Shown here piece by piece: positions 25,772 through 33,835 of a stretch of DNA of 64,000 bases (its first letter is position 1; each line of letters starts with the position of its first letter). The position numbers and the translations under genes are program-made. The notes under the pieces are model-generated. The model saw only the letters and a program-made list of their open reading frames with translations. It had not been told where the DNA came from and did not search any database. Location: the NCBI RefSeq assembly GCF_046506625.1, contig NZ_JBKFFP010000001.1:124001-188000 (forward strand), read 5' to 3'. Origin of the DNA: Zhengella sedimenti. Lineage in GTDB: Bacteria > Pseudomonadota > Alphaproteobacteria > Rhizobiales > Rhizobiaceae.

Positions 25772-26290
25772 TCAGAGCGTGATCTCGCCGCGGGCGATGC
25801 CGTCCAGCACGGCGCTGACGAACAGCGCCTTTGCGGCGCGGTAGTCGGCCAGGGGCCGGCCTTCGAACAGGCGCTTGATCTCGTTGAAACCGTCGACAAG
25901 GGCAGGATGGGCGGCGAGTGCCGCCGCGAACAGGTGAAAGTGATCGAACGCACCGCCGATGGCGGCAAGCCGGATACCGGCGGGCATGGATTCGCCGGGC
26001 ATTTCGAAGGCGGCGAAATCATTGGTGCGGACAGAGCCCGCGTCGCGCGGGAACGCCTTGGCGAGCGCCGCATCCGCGGCCGGGAAATCCGCCTGCGGCA
26101 CCCGCACGAGGATATCCAGATCGCCCGTCGTCTCCAGACCGGCGCAGGCGGTGGAGCCGATATGGGCGATCCCGGCGGCCGCCGGAAGGAGCGCGCGCAG
26201 GCGCGGCGACAGGCTTTCGAAAAGCGCGCCTGCCTGCGCGCGAACGGTCTCCGGGTCCGGGTGAAGGCCGGGGCGCTCCATCGCGGTCAC
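25772..26290 (-). CDS. GrpB/nucleotidyltransferase-fold protein
   Basis: A 172-residue protein of the GrpB (UPF0157) family, which has a nucleotidyltransferase fold. GIAHIGSTACAGLETTGDLDILV near residue 42 (in parts) carries the GS motif and the D-x-D pair; HFHLFAAALAAHPALVDG lies near residue 118. The start GTG at 26290 overlaps the folC stop (GTGA), implying translational coupling. An internal ATG at 26281 is the alternative. Function of the family is unknown; a role in coenzyme A or nucleotide metabolism has been suggested for relatives but is not shown here. Confidence 0.8.
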   Translation of the reverse strand: MTAMERPGLHPDPETVRAQAGALFESLSPRLRALLPAAAGIAHIGSTACAGLETTGDLDILVRVPQADFPAADAALAKAFPRDAGSVRTNDFAAFEMPGESMPAGIRLAAIGGAFDHFHLFAAALAAHPALVDGFNEIKRLFEGRPLADYRAAKALFVSAVLDGIARGEITL

Positions 26291-27630
26291 GATGGCGGCG
26301 TGCTGTTCTCGTCCAGAACGGACCCGGCGAGGTAGAGCGAACCGCAGATGAGGATGCGCGGCGGCAGGTCGTCCTCGCTCCAGGTCTCGCGCATCAGCTT
26401 GAGCGCGTTCGACACGGAACTGACCGGCTCGGCCGAGAGGCCGACCTCACGGGCGCGGGCGGCCAGCACATCCGGGCTTTCGCTATCGCCGCTGCCGGGA
26501 ACCGGAACGCAATAGCAGTGACGCGCCAGCCCCTGATAGGCATGGAAATAGCCGGCATGGTTCTTGGTCTTCAGCATGCCGGCGATAAGGAAGAGCGGCC
26601 GGTCGTCGCGCTCGCCACGTCCGGCCAGTTCCTCTGCGACGACCTGGGCCCCGGAAGGATTGTGGCCGCCATCCAGCCAGATTTCCGCACCTTCCGGTGC
26701 CAGTTCCACCAGGTCGCCGGAGTGCAGGCGTTGCAGGCGGGCCGGCCATTCGGCGGCTTCCATGGCGGTATCGGCGGCGCGGTGGCCGATGTCGAAACCG
26801 GCCATGCGCACGGCGGCGATGGCGGTGGCGGCATTGGCAAGCTGGAAGCGGCCGGGCATGGCCGGCAGCGTCAGGTCGAAGAGCACGTCATTGTCCTGGT
26901 AGACGAGACGGCCGTTCTCCTCATAGGCCCAGAAGTCCTGTCCATAGGTTGCATAGTCGCATTCCAGCCGCAGGGCAGTCTCCTCCAGAACCGCGCGGGC
27001 CATGTCGTTTTCCTGGAAACCGATCACGACCGGGCATTCGGGCTTGATGATGCCGGCCTTCTCGGCGGCGATCAGTTCCACCTTGTCGCCCAGCCAGGCC
27101 TCGTGGTCGAGCGAGATCGGCGTGATGACGGAGACAGCCGGTTCGCGCACGACATTGGTCGCGTCGAAGCGTCCCCCCATGCCGACCTCCAGGATGCAGG
27201 CATCGGCTGGGTGCTCGGAGAAGAGAAGGAAGGCCGCGGCGGTCGTCAGTTCGAAAACGGTGGCAGGCTCATCGCCATTGGCTTCGCCCACCCGTCTGAG
27301 CGCATCGGCCAGAACGGCATCCTCGACCAGTTCGCCGCCGCCGGGCTTGCCGAGACGAAAGCGCTCGTGCCAGCGGACAAGATGCGGCGATGTGTGGACG
27401 TGGACGGAAGCGCCGGCGGCCTCCAGCATGGCGCGGGCGAAGGCGATGACCGAACCCTTGCCATTGGTGCCGGCAACGTGGATCACCGGCGGAAGGCGGT
27501 CCTGCGGGTTGCCGAGCCTTTCCAGCAACGCGCGTATGCGGTCCAGCGACAGGTTGTAGCCCTGCGGGTGCAGGGCGGACAGCCGCTCGATCTCGACTTG
27601 CGCAAGGCTTTCGGCGGGACGGATCGTCAT
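26287..27630 (-). CDS. folC: Bifunctional folylpolyglutamate/dihydrofolate synthase
   Basis: A 447-residue Mur-ligase-like enzyme. The P-loop is HVAGTNGKGSVIAFARAML near residue 47, followed by TSPHLVRWHERFRL near residue 80, and the middle region has SLDHEAWLGD and EKAGIIKPECPVVIG. WLDGGHNPSGAQVVAEEL near residue 320 begins the C-terminal domain. It makes dihydrofolate from dihydropteroate and adds glutamates to folates. It lies 69 bases downstream of accD and is coupled to the GrpB-like gene. Confidence 0.95.
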   Translation of the reverse strand: MTIRPAESLAQVEIERLSALHPQGYNLSLDRIRALLERLGNPQDRLPPVIHVAGTNGKGSVIAFARAMLEAAGASVHVHTSPHLVRWHERFRLGKPGGGELVEDAVLADALRRVGEANGDEPATVFELTTAAAFLLFSEHPADACILEVGMGGRFDATNVVREPAVSVITPISLDHEAWLGDKVELIAAEKAGIIKPECPVVIGFQENDMARAVLEETALRLECDYATYGQDFWAYEENGRLVYQDNDVLFDLTLPAMPGRFQLANAATAIAAVRMAGFDIGHRAADTAMEAAEWPARLQRLHSGDLVELAPEGAEIWLDGGHNPSGAQVVAEELAGRGERDDRPLFLIAGMLKTKNHAGYFHAYQGLARHCYCVPVPGSGDSESPDVLAARAREVGLSAEPVSSVSNALKLMRETWSEDDLPPRILICGSLYLAGSVLDENSTPPS

Positions 27631-27699
27631 CGGATATCCACATGCAGGGGGCGGCGCCTGCCGGCCGCCCGTTCGGGGTTCTTGCGCTGGCGGGAAGGC

Positions 27700-28641
27700 T
27701 CAGGCGCCGGCCTTTTCCTCGTTGGCGGTGCTTTCCGGGGCCGGGTCCGGCGCCCCGGCATCCGGCTCGGCCGCGGTCTCATCCGCAAGGGCGGGCTGGC
27801 CGGTGAGCATGCGCAGCAGGCGGGCTATGGTGCCTTTCAGTTCCTTGCGCGGCACGACCATGTCGACCATGCCGTGGTCACGCAGGTATTCCGCCGTCTG
27901 GAACCCTTCGGGCAGTTTCTCGCGAATGGTCTGCTCGATGACGCGCTTGCCCGCGAAGCCGATGACCGCGCCCGGCTCGGCAATGTGGATGTCGCCCAGC
28001 ATCGCATAGGATGCCGAGACGCCGCCGGTCGTCGGATTGGTCAGCACGACGACATAGGGCAGGCCCGCCTCTTTCAGCATTTCCACTGCGACCGTGGTGC
28101 GGGGCAATTGCATGAGCGAGAGGATGCCCTCCTGCATGCGGGCGCCGCCCGAGGCGGCGAACAGGACCAGCGGGCGCTTCAGTTCGATCGCCTTCATGAA
28201 GCCGTCGATGATGGCCTCGCCGGCCGCCATGCCGAGCGAACCGCCCATGAAGGAGAAGTCATGCGCGGTGACGACGACCGGCAGGCCTTCGATCTCACCG
28301 GTGGCGTTGACGATGGAATCGTCCAGCCCCGTCTTGGCGCGGCTTTCCTTCAGACGGTCGGTATAGCGCTTGACGTCACGAAACTTGAGCGGGTCCTGCG
28401 GCACTTTGGGTGCCGGCAGAAGCTCATACTTGCCCTCGTCGAAGAAGCGCTTGAGCCGTTCGCGGACCGGCATCTTCATGTGATAACCGGAGGTCGGGAT
28501 GACCCAGAGATTTTCCTCCAGCTCCTTGTGGAAGATCATCTCGCCGGTCTCGGGACACTTGATCCAGAGATTTTCCGGCATGTCGCGCCGGCCCAGCATC
28601 GAATTGATCTTGGGGCGGACGTAATTGGTGATCCAGTTCAT
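27700..28641 (-). CDS. accD: Acetyl-CoA carboxylase carboxyltransferase beta subunit
   Basis: A 313-residue AccD. The crotonase-like core is complete, with ARMQEGILSLMQLPRT near residue 165 and NPTTGGVSASYAMLGDI near residue 200. The N-terminal zinc ribbon is degenerate: the expected C-P-x-C pairs read C-P-E-T (about residue 29) and I-P-T-S (about residue 48), leaving one of four cysteines. With AccA it transfers carboxyl from biotin to acetyl-CoA to give malonyl-CoA for fatty acid synthesis. It lies between trpA and folC, the usual rhizobial order. Confidence 0.95.
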   Translation of the reverse strand: MNWITNYVRPKINSMLGRRDMPENLWIKCPETGEMIFHKELEENLWVIPTSGYHMKMPVRERLKRFFDEGKYELLPAPKVPQDPLKFRDVKRYTDRLKESRAKTGLDDSIVNATGEIEGLPVVVTAHDFSFMGGSLGMAAGEAIIDGFMKAIELKRPLVLFAASGGARMQEGILSLMQLPRTTVAVEMLKEAGLPYVVVLTNPTTGGVSASYAMLGDIHIAEPGAVIGFAGKRVIEQTIREKLPEGFQTAEYLRDHGMVDMVVPRKELKGTIARLLRMLTGQPALADETAAEPDAGAPDPAPESTANEEKAGA

Positions 28642-28651
28642 CTGTTCTCAG

Positions 28652-28672
28652 GGCCGCGGCTGAAACGCGGCC
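28652..28672 (-). other. Stem-loop between trpA and accD
   Basis: A 7-bp perfect stem (GGCCGCG with CGCGGCC, 7-nt loop) lies directly upstream of the accD ribosome binding region, with no U-run. It could be an mRNA processing or translation-control element; evidence is only the symmetry. Confidence 0.35.
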
Positions 28673-28702
28673 TTCCCTGTGATGGGTTCCAATGTGGGCG
28701 CT

Positions 28703-29542
28703 TCAACCGGCCTGCGCAAGCCGTGCCTCGGCAATCCCGTCCGCCAGGCCGCGCACCAGCGTTGCCACGGCCTCGGCCGGATCGGCGACAGCGTTGCCTT
28801 TCGCATCAACCACGTTGGCGATGGCGTTGACCACGGCCGTGCCCACGACCACACCGTCGGCCGAGGCGCCGATGGCCTTGGCCTGGCTGGAGGTCTTGAC
28901 GCCGAAGCCGACACAGACCGGCAGGTCGGTATGGCTCTTGATGCGGCGAACCGCATCGGCGACCTTGCTGGTATCCGGAAGGGCCGATCCGGTAATGCCG
29001 GTCATGGAAACGTAGTAGACGAAGCCCGAGGTGTTGGCGAGCACGACCGGCAGGCGCTTGTCGTCCGTCGTCGGCGTGGCGAGGCGGATGAAGTTGATGC
29101 CCGCCTTCAGGGCCGGAACGCAGAGTTCATCGTCCATTTCCGGCGGCAGGTCGACGACGATCAGGCCGTCAATGCCGGCCTCCTTCGCGTCGGCCAGGAA
29201 GCGGTCGACGCCGTAGATGTAGATGGGATTGTAATAGCCCATCATGACGATCGGCGTGTCGTCATCCTCCTGGCGGAACTCGCGCGCCATCTGCAGCGTC
29301 TTGACCAGCGTCTGGCCATTGTCGAGCGCGCGGCGGCCGGCCATCTGGATCGCCGGGCCGTCGGCCATGGGATCGGAAAAGGGCATGCCCAGTTCGATCA
29401 CGTCGGCGCCGGCCTTCGGCAGCGCCTTCATGACGCGCAGCGAGCTTTCGTAATCGGGGTCGCCGCCCATGAAATAGGTGACGAGGGCCGGGCGGTTGAT
29501 CTGCCTGAGGGCAGCGAACTTGCGGTCGATACGGGTGGTCAT
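28703..29542 (-). CDS. trpA: Tryptophan synthase alpha subunit
   Basis: A 279-residue TrpA TIM barrel. Catalytic Glu lies in ADVIELGMPFSDPMADGPAI near residue 47 (split motif) and Asp in GLIVVDLPPEM near residue 128; YYVSMTGITGSALP near residue 176 and VCVGFGVKTSSQAKAI near residue 212 bind the phosphate. It cleaves indole-3-glycerol phosphate to indole, which is channelled to TrpB. ATG 29542 lies 1 base after the trpB stop; the two are clearly co-translated. Confidence 0.96.
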   Translation of the reverse strand: MTTRIDRKFAALRQINRPALVTYFMGGDPDYESSLRVMKALPKAGADVIELGMPFSDPMADGPAIQMAGRRALDNGQTLVKTLQMAREFRQEDDDTPIVMMGYYNPIYIYGVDRFLADAKEAGIDGLIVVDLPPEMDDELCVPALKAGINFIRLATPTTDDKRLPVVLANTSGFVYYVSMTGITGSALPDTSKVADAVRRIKSHTDLPVCVGFGVKTSSQAKAIGASADGVVVGTAVVNAIANVVDAKGNAVADPAEAVATLVRGLADGIAEARLAQAG

Positions 29543-29543
29543 G

Positions 29544-30764
29544 TCAGAGATCGTGTCCCAGCATTTTGCCGACGGTGAAGACGTCCTTGTCGCCACGGCC
29601 GCAGAGATTCATGACGATGATCTGATCCTTGCCCATCTTCGGCGCGCGCTTGATCACCTCGGCCAGCGCGTGGGAGGGTTCGAGCGCCGGGATGATGCCT
29701 TCCAGGCGGGTGAGCAACTGGAAGGCTTCCAGCGCTTCCGTGTCCATCACCGGCACGTATTCGACGCGGCCGGTGTCCTTCAGCCAGGAATGCTCGGGCC
29801 CGATGCCCGGATAGTCCAGCCCGGCGGAGATGGAATGCCCTTCCTTGATCTGGCCGTCGCCGTCCTGCAGCAGGTAGGTGCGGTTGCCATGCAGCACGCC
29901 CGGCGAACCGGCGGTCAGCGAGGCGCAATGCTCCTCGCCCTGCAGCCCCTTGCCGCCCGCTTCGACGCCGACGATCTGCACGCTGTCGTCGTCGAGGAAG
30001 GGATGGAACAGGCCGATGGCGTTCGACCCGCCGCCCACGGCGGCGACCAGCATGTCGGGCAGGCGGCCCTCGACGGCCAGCATCTGCTCGCGCGTCTCCT
30101 TGCCGATGACCGACTGGAACTCGCGCACCAGTTCCGGATAGGGATGCGGGCCGGCTGCCGTGCCGATCAGGTAGTAGGTGTCCTCGACATTGGTGACCCA
30201 GTCGCGCAGGGCCTCGTTCATGGCGTCCTTGAGGGTGCCGTGACCGGCAGTGACGGGATGCACCGTGGCGCCGAGCAGCTTCATACGGAAGACGTTGGGC
30301 GCCTGGCGCTCCACGTCGGTGGCGCCCATGTAGACCTCGCAGGGGAAGCCGAAGCGCGCCGCCACCGTGGCCGAGGCCACGCCATGCTGGCCCGCGCCGG
30401 TCTCGGCGATGATGCGGGTCTTGCCCATGCGCTTGGCCAGCAGGATCTGGCCCAGGCAATTGTTGATCTTGTGCGAACCGGTGTGGTTCAGCTCGTCGCG
30501 CTTGAAATAGATCTTCGCGCCGCCGAGATGCTCCGTCAGGCGCTCGGCGTAATAGAGCGGCGACGGGCGCCCGGTGTAATGGGCGTTGAGATGATCCAGC
30601 TCGGCCCTGAATTCCGGATCGTTCCTGGCCTTGTCCCACTCCTCCTCCAGATGGAGGATCAGCGGCATCAGCGTCTCGGCGACGAAACGGCCCCCGAAGA
30701 TGCCGAACATGCCCTGTTCGTCAGGACCGGTGCGGAAGGAATTGGGTTTTGCTGGCTTGTTCAA
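29544..30764 (-). CDS. trpB: Tryptophan synthase beta subunit
   Basis: A 406-residue TrpB. The PLP lysine is in HTGSHKINNCLGQ near residue 95, and the serine-rich phosphate site GGGSNAIGLFHPF near residue 236 is intact. The start is best placed at the TTG at 30764, giving MNKPAKPNSFRTGPDEQGMF-type N-terminus as in relatives, with GGGAG 7 bases upstream. The longer ATG frame to 30821 adds 19 unlike residues. It condenses indole with serine to give tryptophan. Confidence 0.95.
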   Translation of the reverse strand: MNKPAKPNSFRTGPDEQGMFGIFGGRFVAETLMPLILHLEEEWDKARNDPEFRAELDHLNAHYTGRPSPLYYAERLTEHLGGAKIYFKRDELNHTGSHKINNCLGQILLAKRMGKTRIIAETGAGQHGVASATVAARFGFPCEVYMGATDVERQAPNVFRMKLLGATVHPVTAGHGTLKDAMNEALRDWVTNVEDTYYLIGTAAGPHPYPELVREFQSVIGKETREQMLAVEGRLPDMLVAAVGGGSNAIGLFHPFLDDDSVQIVGVEAGGKGLQGEEHCASLTAGSPGVLHGNRTYLLQDGDGQIKEGHSISAGLDYPGIGPEHSWLKDTGRVEYVPVMDTEALEAFQLLTRLEGIIPALEPSHALAEVIKRAPKMGKDQIIVMNLCGRGDKDVFTVGKMLGHDL

Positions 30765-30906
30765 GACATACTCCCGGACTTGGATCGGCCCTCCCATAAA
30801 CCATGGCGCATTGCGGGGCAATGCAGGCAGGCGACGCGCGGGGTCGCAAAAAGGGCGCCGATACGCCCTCCCCGCCGTGCCTGGCGCCCGGCCGGTCAGC
30901 CGCAGG

Positions 30907-31611
30907 TCATTCGCGCGGCGGAATGTTCAGCGCTGCCTGGCTGGCGGGGCGGTCAAGGCAGCGGTCGAGCCAGGCAACGACATTCTTGCATTCGGGCAAA
31001 TTCACCAGGTCGCCCGCCTCGTAGAAATCCCGCACGGTCCGCACCCAGGGCCAGGTCGCGATGTCGGCGATCGTGTAGTCATCGCCCATGATGAAGCCGC
31101 GGCCTTCCAGGCGCCGGTCCAGCACCTTGAGCAGGCGTTCGGTCTCTCCTGCATAGCGCTCCAGCGGCCGCTTGTCGGCGATGTCCTTGCCCGCGAACTT
31201 GTAGAAGAAGCCAAGCTGGCCGAACATCGGGCCGATGCCGCCCATCTGGAACATGAGCCACTGGATGGTCTCGTAGCGTTCGGCCGGATCGGCGGACATG
31301 AACTTTCCCGACTTCTCGGCCAGATAGATCAGTATGGCGCCGGATTCGAACAGCGGCAGCGGCTTGCCGCCCGGTCCGTCCGGGTCGATGATGGCGGGGA
31401 TCTTGTTGTTCGGATTGAGCGACAGGAATTCCGGCGTGGTCTGGTCGTTGCGCCCGAAGGAGACGGTGTGTGCCTCATAGGGCAGCCCCGTCTCCTCCAG
31501 CATGGCCGAAGCCTTGATGCCATTGGGCGTGGGGAACGAATAGAGCTGGATGCGGTCCGGGTGGGCAGCCGGCCAGCGGCGCGTGATCTCGAAGCCGGAC
31601 AGATCGGTCAT
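30907..31611 (-). CDS. Glutathione S-transferase, YghU/Nu-class-like
   Basis: A 234-residue GST. The thioredoxin-like N-domain has IQLYSFPTPNGIKASAMLEE near residue 21, with Thr/Asn in the position that marks Nu-class (YghU/YfcG) disulfide-bond reductases; LNPNNKIPAIID near residue 65 and FESGAILIYLAEK near residue 88 bind glutathione. The C-domain has FMGDDYTIADIATWPWV-type N-capping motif near residue 187. ATG 31611 is chosen; a much longer open frame upstream is non-coding. It is a single gene divergent from the cyclase gene. Confidence 0.88.
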   Translation of the reverse strand: MTDLSGFEITRRWPAAHPDRIQLYSFPTPNGIKASAMLEETGLPYEAHTVSFGRNDQTTPEFLSLNPNNKIPAIIDPDGPGGKPLPLFESGAILIYLAEKSGKFMSADPAERYETIQWLMFQMGGIGPMFGQLGFFYKFAGKDIADKRPLERYAGETERLLKVLDRRLEGRGFIMGDDYTIADIATWPWVRTVRDFYEAGDLVNLPECKNVVAWLDRCLDRPASQAALNIPPRE

Positions 31612-31815
31612 GGGAAGAAGTCCTCTCGCATTGTTGCCTCTTGAACAGGTAACCCGCCGGCGGAAAACAGCAAGGGGGCAGGTGCGGCTTCGCGCGCGAC
31701 GGTGCGTCAACGCCACGAACATGCGTCTTGCAAGCCGGCGCGCCGGGTGTATCGTCTGCGTGCCGCATGAAAACAGCAAGAACAGGTGCGGCACACCAAC
31801 AGAGGGAGAGATGAC

Positions 31816-32640
31816 ATGTGCCATGCGTGCGTTATGGACAACGTGAAGAGCCGGATGCTCAGCCGGCGCGACTTCTTCAAGGCGGCCAGCCTGCCGGCCG
31901 CGGCAACGGCCCTTGCGGCGACCGGTTTCGCACCGCCCGCACTGGCGCAGGGGGCGACCAAGGTGGCCGACATGACCCATGCCATGGGCGAGGACTTCCC
32001 CACCTTCTTCGGCGAGCAGCAGCTCTTTTTCGAACAGAAGTTCAACTATGCCGAACACAAGTTCAACCTGAAGGAACTGCGTGTCAACGAACACACCGGC
32101 ACGCACATGGATGCGCCGCTGCACTTCTCCGAGAACGGCATGTCGGTCGACGAGATCCCGGTGGAGAGCCTCGTGGTGCCGCTCGCCGTCATCGACATCA
32201 AGGCCAAGGCCGCGGAGAACGCCGATGCGCAGGTGACTCCCGACGACATCAAGGCTTGGATCGGCACCCATGGCGACCTGCCCGCCAAATGCTGCGTGGC
32301 GATGAATTCGGGCTGGGACAAGCATGTTGGCGGCGGGAAGTTCCGCAACGTCGGTGACGACGGCAAGACCATGCACTTTCCCGGCTTCCATGCCGAAGCG
32401 GTGAAAATGCTGATGGAAGAAGCCGATGTCTCGGGCATCGCGGTGGACACGCTGTCGCTCGACCATGGCCCCTCGCCGGATTTCGCCGTCCACTATGCCT
32501 GGCTTCCGAGCGGGCGCTGGGGCATCGAGTGCCTCGCCAATCTCGACGCGGTTCCGGCCAGCGGCGCCACGCTGGTTGTCGGCGCGCCGAAGCACAAGGG
32601 CGGCACGGGCGGGCCGGCGCGCATCTTCACGCTCATGTAA
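31816..32640 (+). CDS. Exported cyclase-family (kynurenine formamidase-like) enzyme
   Basis: A 274-residue protein with a twin-arginine signal (SRRDFFKAAS near residue 17, cleavage after PALAQG), so it is probably folded before export to the periplasm. The cyclase motif HTGTHMDAPLHF near residue 87 supplies the metal-binding His-x-Gly-Thr-His-x-Asp. A second His lies in FPGFHAEAV. The family includes kynurenine formamidase and isatin hydrolase; they hydrolyse cyclic or N-formyl amides. The conserved-looking MCHACV start argues for ATG 31816. It is followed 25 bases later by the CMD-family gene. Confidence 0.85.
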   Translation: MCHACVMDNVKSRMLSRRDFFKAASLPAAATALAATGFAPPALAQGATKVADMTHAMGEDFPTFFGEQQLFFEQKFNYAEHKFNLKELRVNEHTGTHMDAPLHFSENGMSVDEIPVESLVVPLAVIDIKAKAAENADAQVTPDDIKAWIGTHGDLPAKCCVAMNSGWDKHVGGGKFRNVGDDGKTMHFPGFHAEAVKMLMEEADVSGIAVDTLSLDHGPSPDFAVHYAWLPSGRWGIECLANLDAVPASGATLVVGAPKHKGGTGGPARIFTLM

Positions 32641-32665
32641 CGGACAGGGAAAGGGAAAAGGCGGC

Positions 32666-33073
32666 ATGTCGACAGTCAGGCTTGTGAGCTATGAGGAAGC
32701 GGATGCGGCGGTGCGCGCGGTCTATGACGACATCCGGGCCACGCGCGGCTCCGACTTCATCAACAATTTCTGGCTGGCGCTTGCCGCCGATCCGGCGCTG
32801 CTAAAAAGCACCTGGGAAGAGGTAAAGACCGTCATGACGGCGCCGGGGCCGCTGGACCCGCTGACGCGCGAGATGATCTACATCGCCGTGTCGGCGGCCA
32901 ATGGCTGCACCTATTGCGCCCATTCCCATACCGCTTCCGCCAAGGCCAAGGGCATGACGGATGCGCAATATGGCGACCTGCTGAAAGTCATCGCGCTGGC
33001 GGGCAAGACCAATCACCTTGCCAATGCGCTGCAGGTGCCGGTGGACGCCGCCTTCGAGAAATCGGCCGGCTGA
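32666..33073 (+). CDS. Carboxymuconolactone decarboxylase-family protein
   Basis: A 135-residue AhpD-like all-helical protein. The redox motif CTYCAHSHTASAKAKG near residue 77 has the C-x-x-C-x-x-x-H pattern of alkylhydroperoxidase AhpD-type members. By family it could reduce peroxides or act as a gamma-carboxymuconolactone decarboxylase; the CxxC points to the first. ATG 32666 is preceded by a purine-rich AAGGGAAAAGG. It shares the transcript with the cyclase and the GST. Confidence 0.85.
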   Translation: MSTVRLVSYEEADAAVRAVYDDIRATRGSDFINNFWLALAADPALLKSTWEEVKTVMTAPGPLDPLTREMIYIAVSAANGCTYCAHSHTASAKAKGMTDAQYGDLLKVIALAGKTNHLANALQVPVDAAFEKSAG

Positions 33074-33147
33074 ACGCGAAACCGGCTTGGCAATCGGCGC
33101 GGGCGGTGCAAGCCTTCGCCCCCATCACGATATTCCGGAGGAAACTG

Positions 33148-33747
33148 ATGTACACGGTGATCGGCTCGCCCGGCTCGCGCATGACGCGGGTCATCTGGAT
33201 GCTTGAGGAACTGGGCGAGGCCTATGCGATCGAGAAGGCCAAGCCGCAATCGGAGACGGCGCGGGTGCACAACCCGTCCGGGCGCATTCCGGCCCTCATC
33301 GACGGGGAGATGCGGCTGACCGATTCGGCTGCGATCTGCGTCTACCTGGGCGAGAAGCATGGCGACAAGGGCTTTGGCTCCCGCTCGCTGGCCGAGCGGG
33401 CGCAGATCGACAGCTGGATGCATTTCGCCCAGTCGGAACTGGAAGCGCCGCTCTGGAACAAGCTGAAACACCGCATGCTGCTGCCCGAGGAACTGCGGGT
33501 GGATGTGGGGCCGTGGTGTGCCTGGGAGTTCGCCCGCGACGTGAAGGCGCTGGCGCGCCGTCTCGGCGGCAACGAATTCGCTCTCGGCGACCGGTTTTCG
33601 GCCGTCGACGTGATCCTCGGCCATATCGGCACATGGGCGCGCGGCGCGAAATTCGCCATCGAGTCCGAAACGGTCAATGCCTATCTGGACCGGATCCTGG
33701 CACGCCCGGCGCTGGCCCGCGCGCGCGAACGCGAAGCCGCCGCCTGA
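33148..33747 (+). CDS. Glutathione S-transferase family protein
   Basis: A 199-residue GST. The N-domain reads YTVIGSPGSRMTRVIWMLEELG with Ser near residue 10 as the likely catalytic residue. NPSGRIPALIDGEMRLTDSAAICVYL (in two parts near residues 43 and 57) binds glutathione. The C-domain has FALGDRFSAVDVILGHIG. ATG 33148 has CCGGAGGAA 7 bases upstream. It lies 74 bases after the CMD gene and converges with the TRAP gene across a bidirectional hairpin. Substrate unknown. Confidence 0.88.
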   Translation: MYTVIGSPGSRMTRVIWMLEELGEAYAIEKAKPQSETARVHNPSGRIPALIDGEMRLTDSAAICVYLGEKHGDKGFGSRSLAERAQIDSWMHFAQSELEAPLWNKLKHRMLLPEELRVDVGPWCAWEFARDVKALARRLGGNEFALGDRFSAVDVILGHIGTWARGAKFAIESETVNAYLDRILARPALARAREREAAA

Positions 33748-33785
33748 GACAGGCCGATCCGGCCAGGCATGCGCACCAAAGAAAG

Positions 33786-33810
33786 GAGCCCGGGCGCGAC
33801 ACCCGGGCTC
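33786..33810 (-). terminator. Hairpin terminator between GST and TRAP genes
   Basis: A 9-bp perfect stem (GAGCCCGGG with CCCGGGCTC, 7-nt loop). On the minus strand it is followed by CTTTCTTT, serving the TRAP binding-protein gene; it can also stop transcription from the GST side. Confidence 0.75.
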
Positions 33811-33835
33811 ACGTGTCTTCAGAAGCGGGCGCCGG

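Noticed and set aside
25918..28830. A 970-codon open frame on the plus strand opposite grpB-like, folC and accD
   Set aside because: It is the high-GC shadow of three well-supported minus-strand genes. Its composition (Arg, Gly, His, Asp-rich) has no domain resemblance.
30762..30775. A CATACTCCCGG half-site at the trpB start resembling the phaZ operator
   Set aside because: Only one arm is present and it overlaps the ribosome binding region; there is no second arm, so chance is the simpler reading.
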